A stretch of 8,909 nt of DNA from Nonomuraea sp. (GTDB lineage: Bacteria > Actinomycetota > Actinomycetes > Streptosporangiales > Streptosporangiaceae): contig JABFVJ010000284.1 in NCBI GenBank assembly GCA_013362835.1, positions 1-8,909 of the forward strand, written 5' to 3'. A model generated the notes under the pieces. That model was not told where the DNA came from. It saw only the letters and a program-made list of their open reading frames with translations, and did not search any database. The first letter of the stretch is position 1. Each line of letters starts with the position of its first letter. The position numbers and the translations under genes were made by a program. Shown here in pieces: positions 8,056 to 8,909 of this stretch.

Positions 8056-8909
8056 TTGTCGATGTCACCCACGACGAAGAACATCGAGCCGAGGATGGCG
8101 ATCATGTCAGCCACCAGGTTGCCCGGCAGCAGCTCGCGCAGCACCTGGACGTTGCCGTAGGAGGCCGAGCGCAGTTTGAGCCGCCACGGCGTCTTGTCGC
8201 CCTTGGAGACGAGGTAGTAGCCGTTGATGCCGAGCGGGTTCTCGGTCCACGCGTACGTGTGCCCCTCCGGCACCTTGAGCACCTTCGGCAGCCGCTGGTT
8301 GATCGGCCCGGGGGGCAGCTCGCACAGCCGGTCGACGCACGCCTCGGCGAGGTCGAGCGAGACCTTGAGCTGCTCGAACAGCACCTCGAACCGGGCATGG
8401 CAGTCGCCCGCCCCCCGCGTGACGACCTTGACGGGCAACTCCGGATAGGCCAGGTACGGATCGTCGCGCCGCAGGTCGAAGTCGACGCCCGAGGCGCGGG
8501 CGACCGGGCCGCTGACGCCGTACTGCATGATCTGCTCGGTGGTGAGCACGCCGACACCCTTGGTACGGGCGAGGAAGATCTCGTTGTTGAGAATGAGGTT
8601 CTCGATGTCGGGCACCCGGCGGCGGGTCTCGGCGACGGCGTCGGCGACCCGGTCGAGCCAGCCGAGCGGCAGGTCCTCCTTGAGGCCGCCCACCCGGTTG
8701 AACATGTAGTGCATGCGCCCGCCGGAGATCTCCTCCATGACGGCCTGGATGCGTTCGCGTTCGTTGAAGGCGTAGAAGACCGGGGTGATCGCGCCGAGTT
8801 CGAGCGGGTAGGAGCCGAGGAACATCAGGTGGTTGAGCACCCGGTTGAGCTCGGCCAGCAGCGTACGCGCCCACACGGCCCTGACCGGCGGCTCCATGCC
8901 GAGCAGGCG
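8052..8909 (-). CDS. nuoD: NADH-quinone oxidoreductase subunit D-like protein (N-terminus outside window)
   Basis: NuoD is the 49-kDa-type subunit of respiratory complex I and, with NuoB, lines the quinone site on the cytoplasmic side. The frame is open to the window edge, giving 285 C-terminal residues; roughly 90-150 are missing. Recognisable family blocks are ELNRVLNHL (20-28), the [16 protein letters not shown] run (39-54), [13 protein letters not shown] (63-75), [13 protein letters not shown] (114-126), [18 protein letters not shown] (130-147) and [13 protein letters not shown] (263-275). Several normally conserved positions differ: GDCHARF (168-174) where GDxYDR is usual, [10 protein letters not shown] (223-232) where ExPRGExG is usual, and a terminal Lys instead of Arg. 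It is followed by an acyltransferase gene with a 4-base overlap, not by nuoE or nuoH. I infer a secondary nuoD copy. Confidence 0.88.
   Translation of the reverse strand, partial: RLLGMEPPVRAVWARTLLAELNRVLNHLMFLGSYPLELGAITPVFYAFNERERIQAVMEEISGGRMHYMFNRVGGLKEDLPLGWLDRVADAVAETRRRVPDIENLILNNEIFLARTKGVGVLTTEQIMQYGVSGPVARASGVDFDLRRDDPYLAYPELPVKVVTRGAGDCHARFEVLFEQLKVSLDLAEACVDRLCELPPGPINQRLPKVLKVPEGHTYAWTENPLGINGYYLVSKGDKTPWRLKLRSASYGNVQVLRELLPGNLVADMIAILGSMFFVVGDIDK

Noticed and set aside
6164..8068. A 634-codon minus-strand open frame over folK, the DUF3180 gene and the acyltransferase
   Set aside because: It runs through three well-supported genes in a wrong frame and its product is Arg/Pro-rich low complexity.

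Overview
The window is GC-rich, gene-dense chromosomal DNA of an actinobacterium. The GC bias at third codon positions, the GTG and TTG starts, the actinobacterial type of FtsH and the tilS-hpt-ftsH-folE-folP-folB-folK order all point that way. The fol block runs in the same order in Mycobacterium tuberculosis. A Streptosporangiales-like organism is my guess from overall style; nothing here proves the family. No RNA gene, insertion sequence, CRISPR array or phage gene is visible.

Layout, plus strand (1-6961). The window opens inside tilS (tRNA-Ile lysidine synthetase, N-terminus missing), followed after 10 bases by hpt (hypoxanthine phosphoribosyltransferase). A 238-base gap then holds a hairpin just after hpt, a candidate ECF-sigma promoter, a 17-bp inverted repeat and two leader hairpins. 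It leads into ftsH (membrane AAA+ zinc protease). From ftsH on, genes are packed with overlapping stops and starts: ftsH/folE (GTGA), then a 65-base gap with a consensus DnaA box and a probable leaderless promoter, then folP, an NTF2-like protein gene, folB, folK and a DUF3180 membrane protein gene. FolE, FolB, FolK and FolP catalyse four steps of dihydropteroate synthesis, from GTP to the pterin-pABA condensation. The step that removes phosphates from dihydroneopterin triphosphate has no recognisable enzyme here, which makes the NTF2-like gene the most interesting passenger.

Layout, minus strand (6958-8909). Reading from the right edge leftward, a partial, somewhat divergent nuoD (complex I 49-kDa-type subunit) overlaps by 4 bases an acyltransferase-3 family integral membrane protein. 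That gene ends tail-to-tail against the DUF3180 gene, and the two share the palindrome CTAG for their stop codons. nuoD is not followed by nuoE or nuoH, so this looks like a nuoD copy outside a full canonical nuo operon.

Most of the window is housekeeping. The points worth a second look are the NTF2-like gene inside the folate operon, the regulatory architecture before ftsH and folP, the divergent nuoD with its acyltransferase partner, and the zero-spacing convergent junction.
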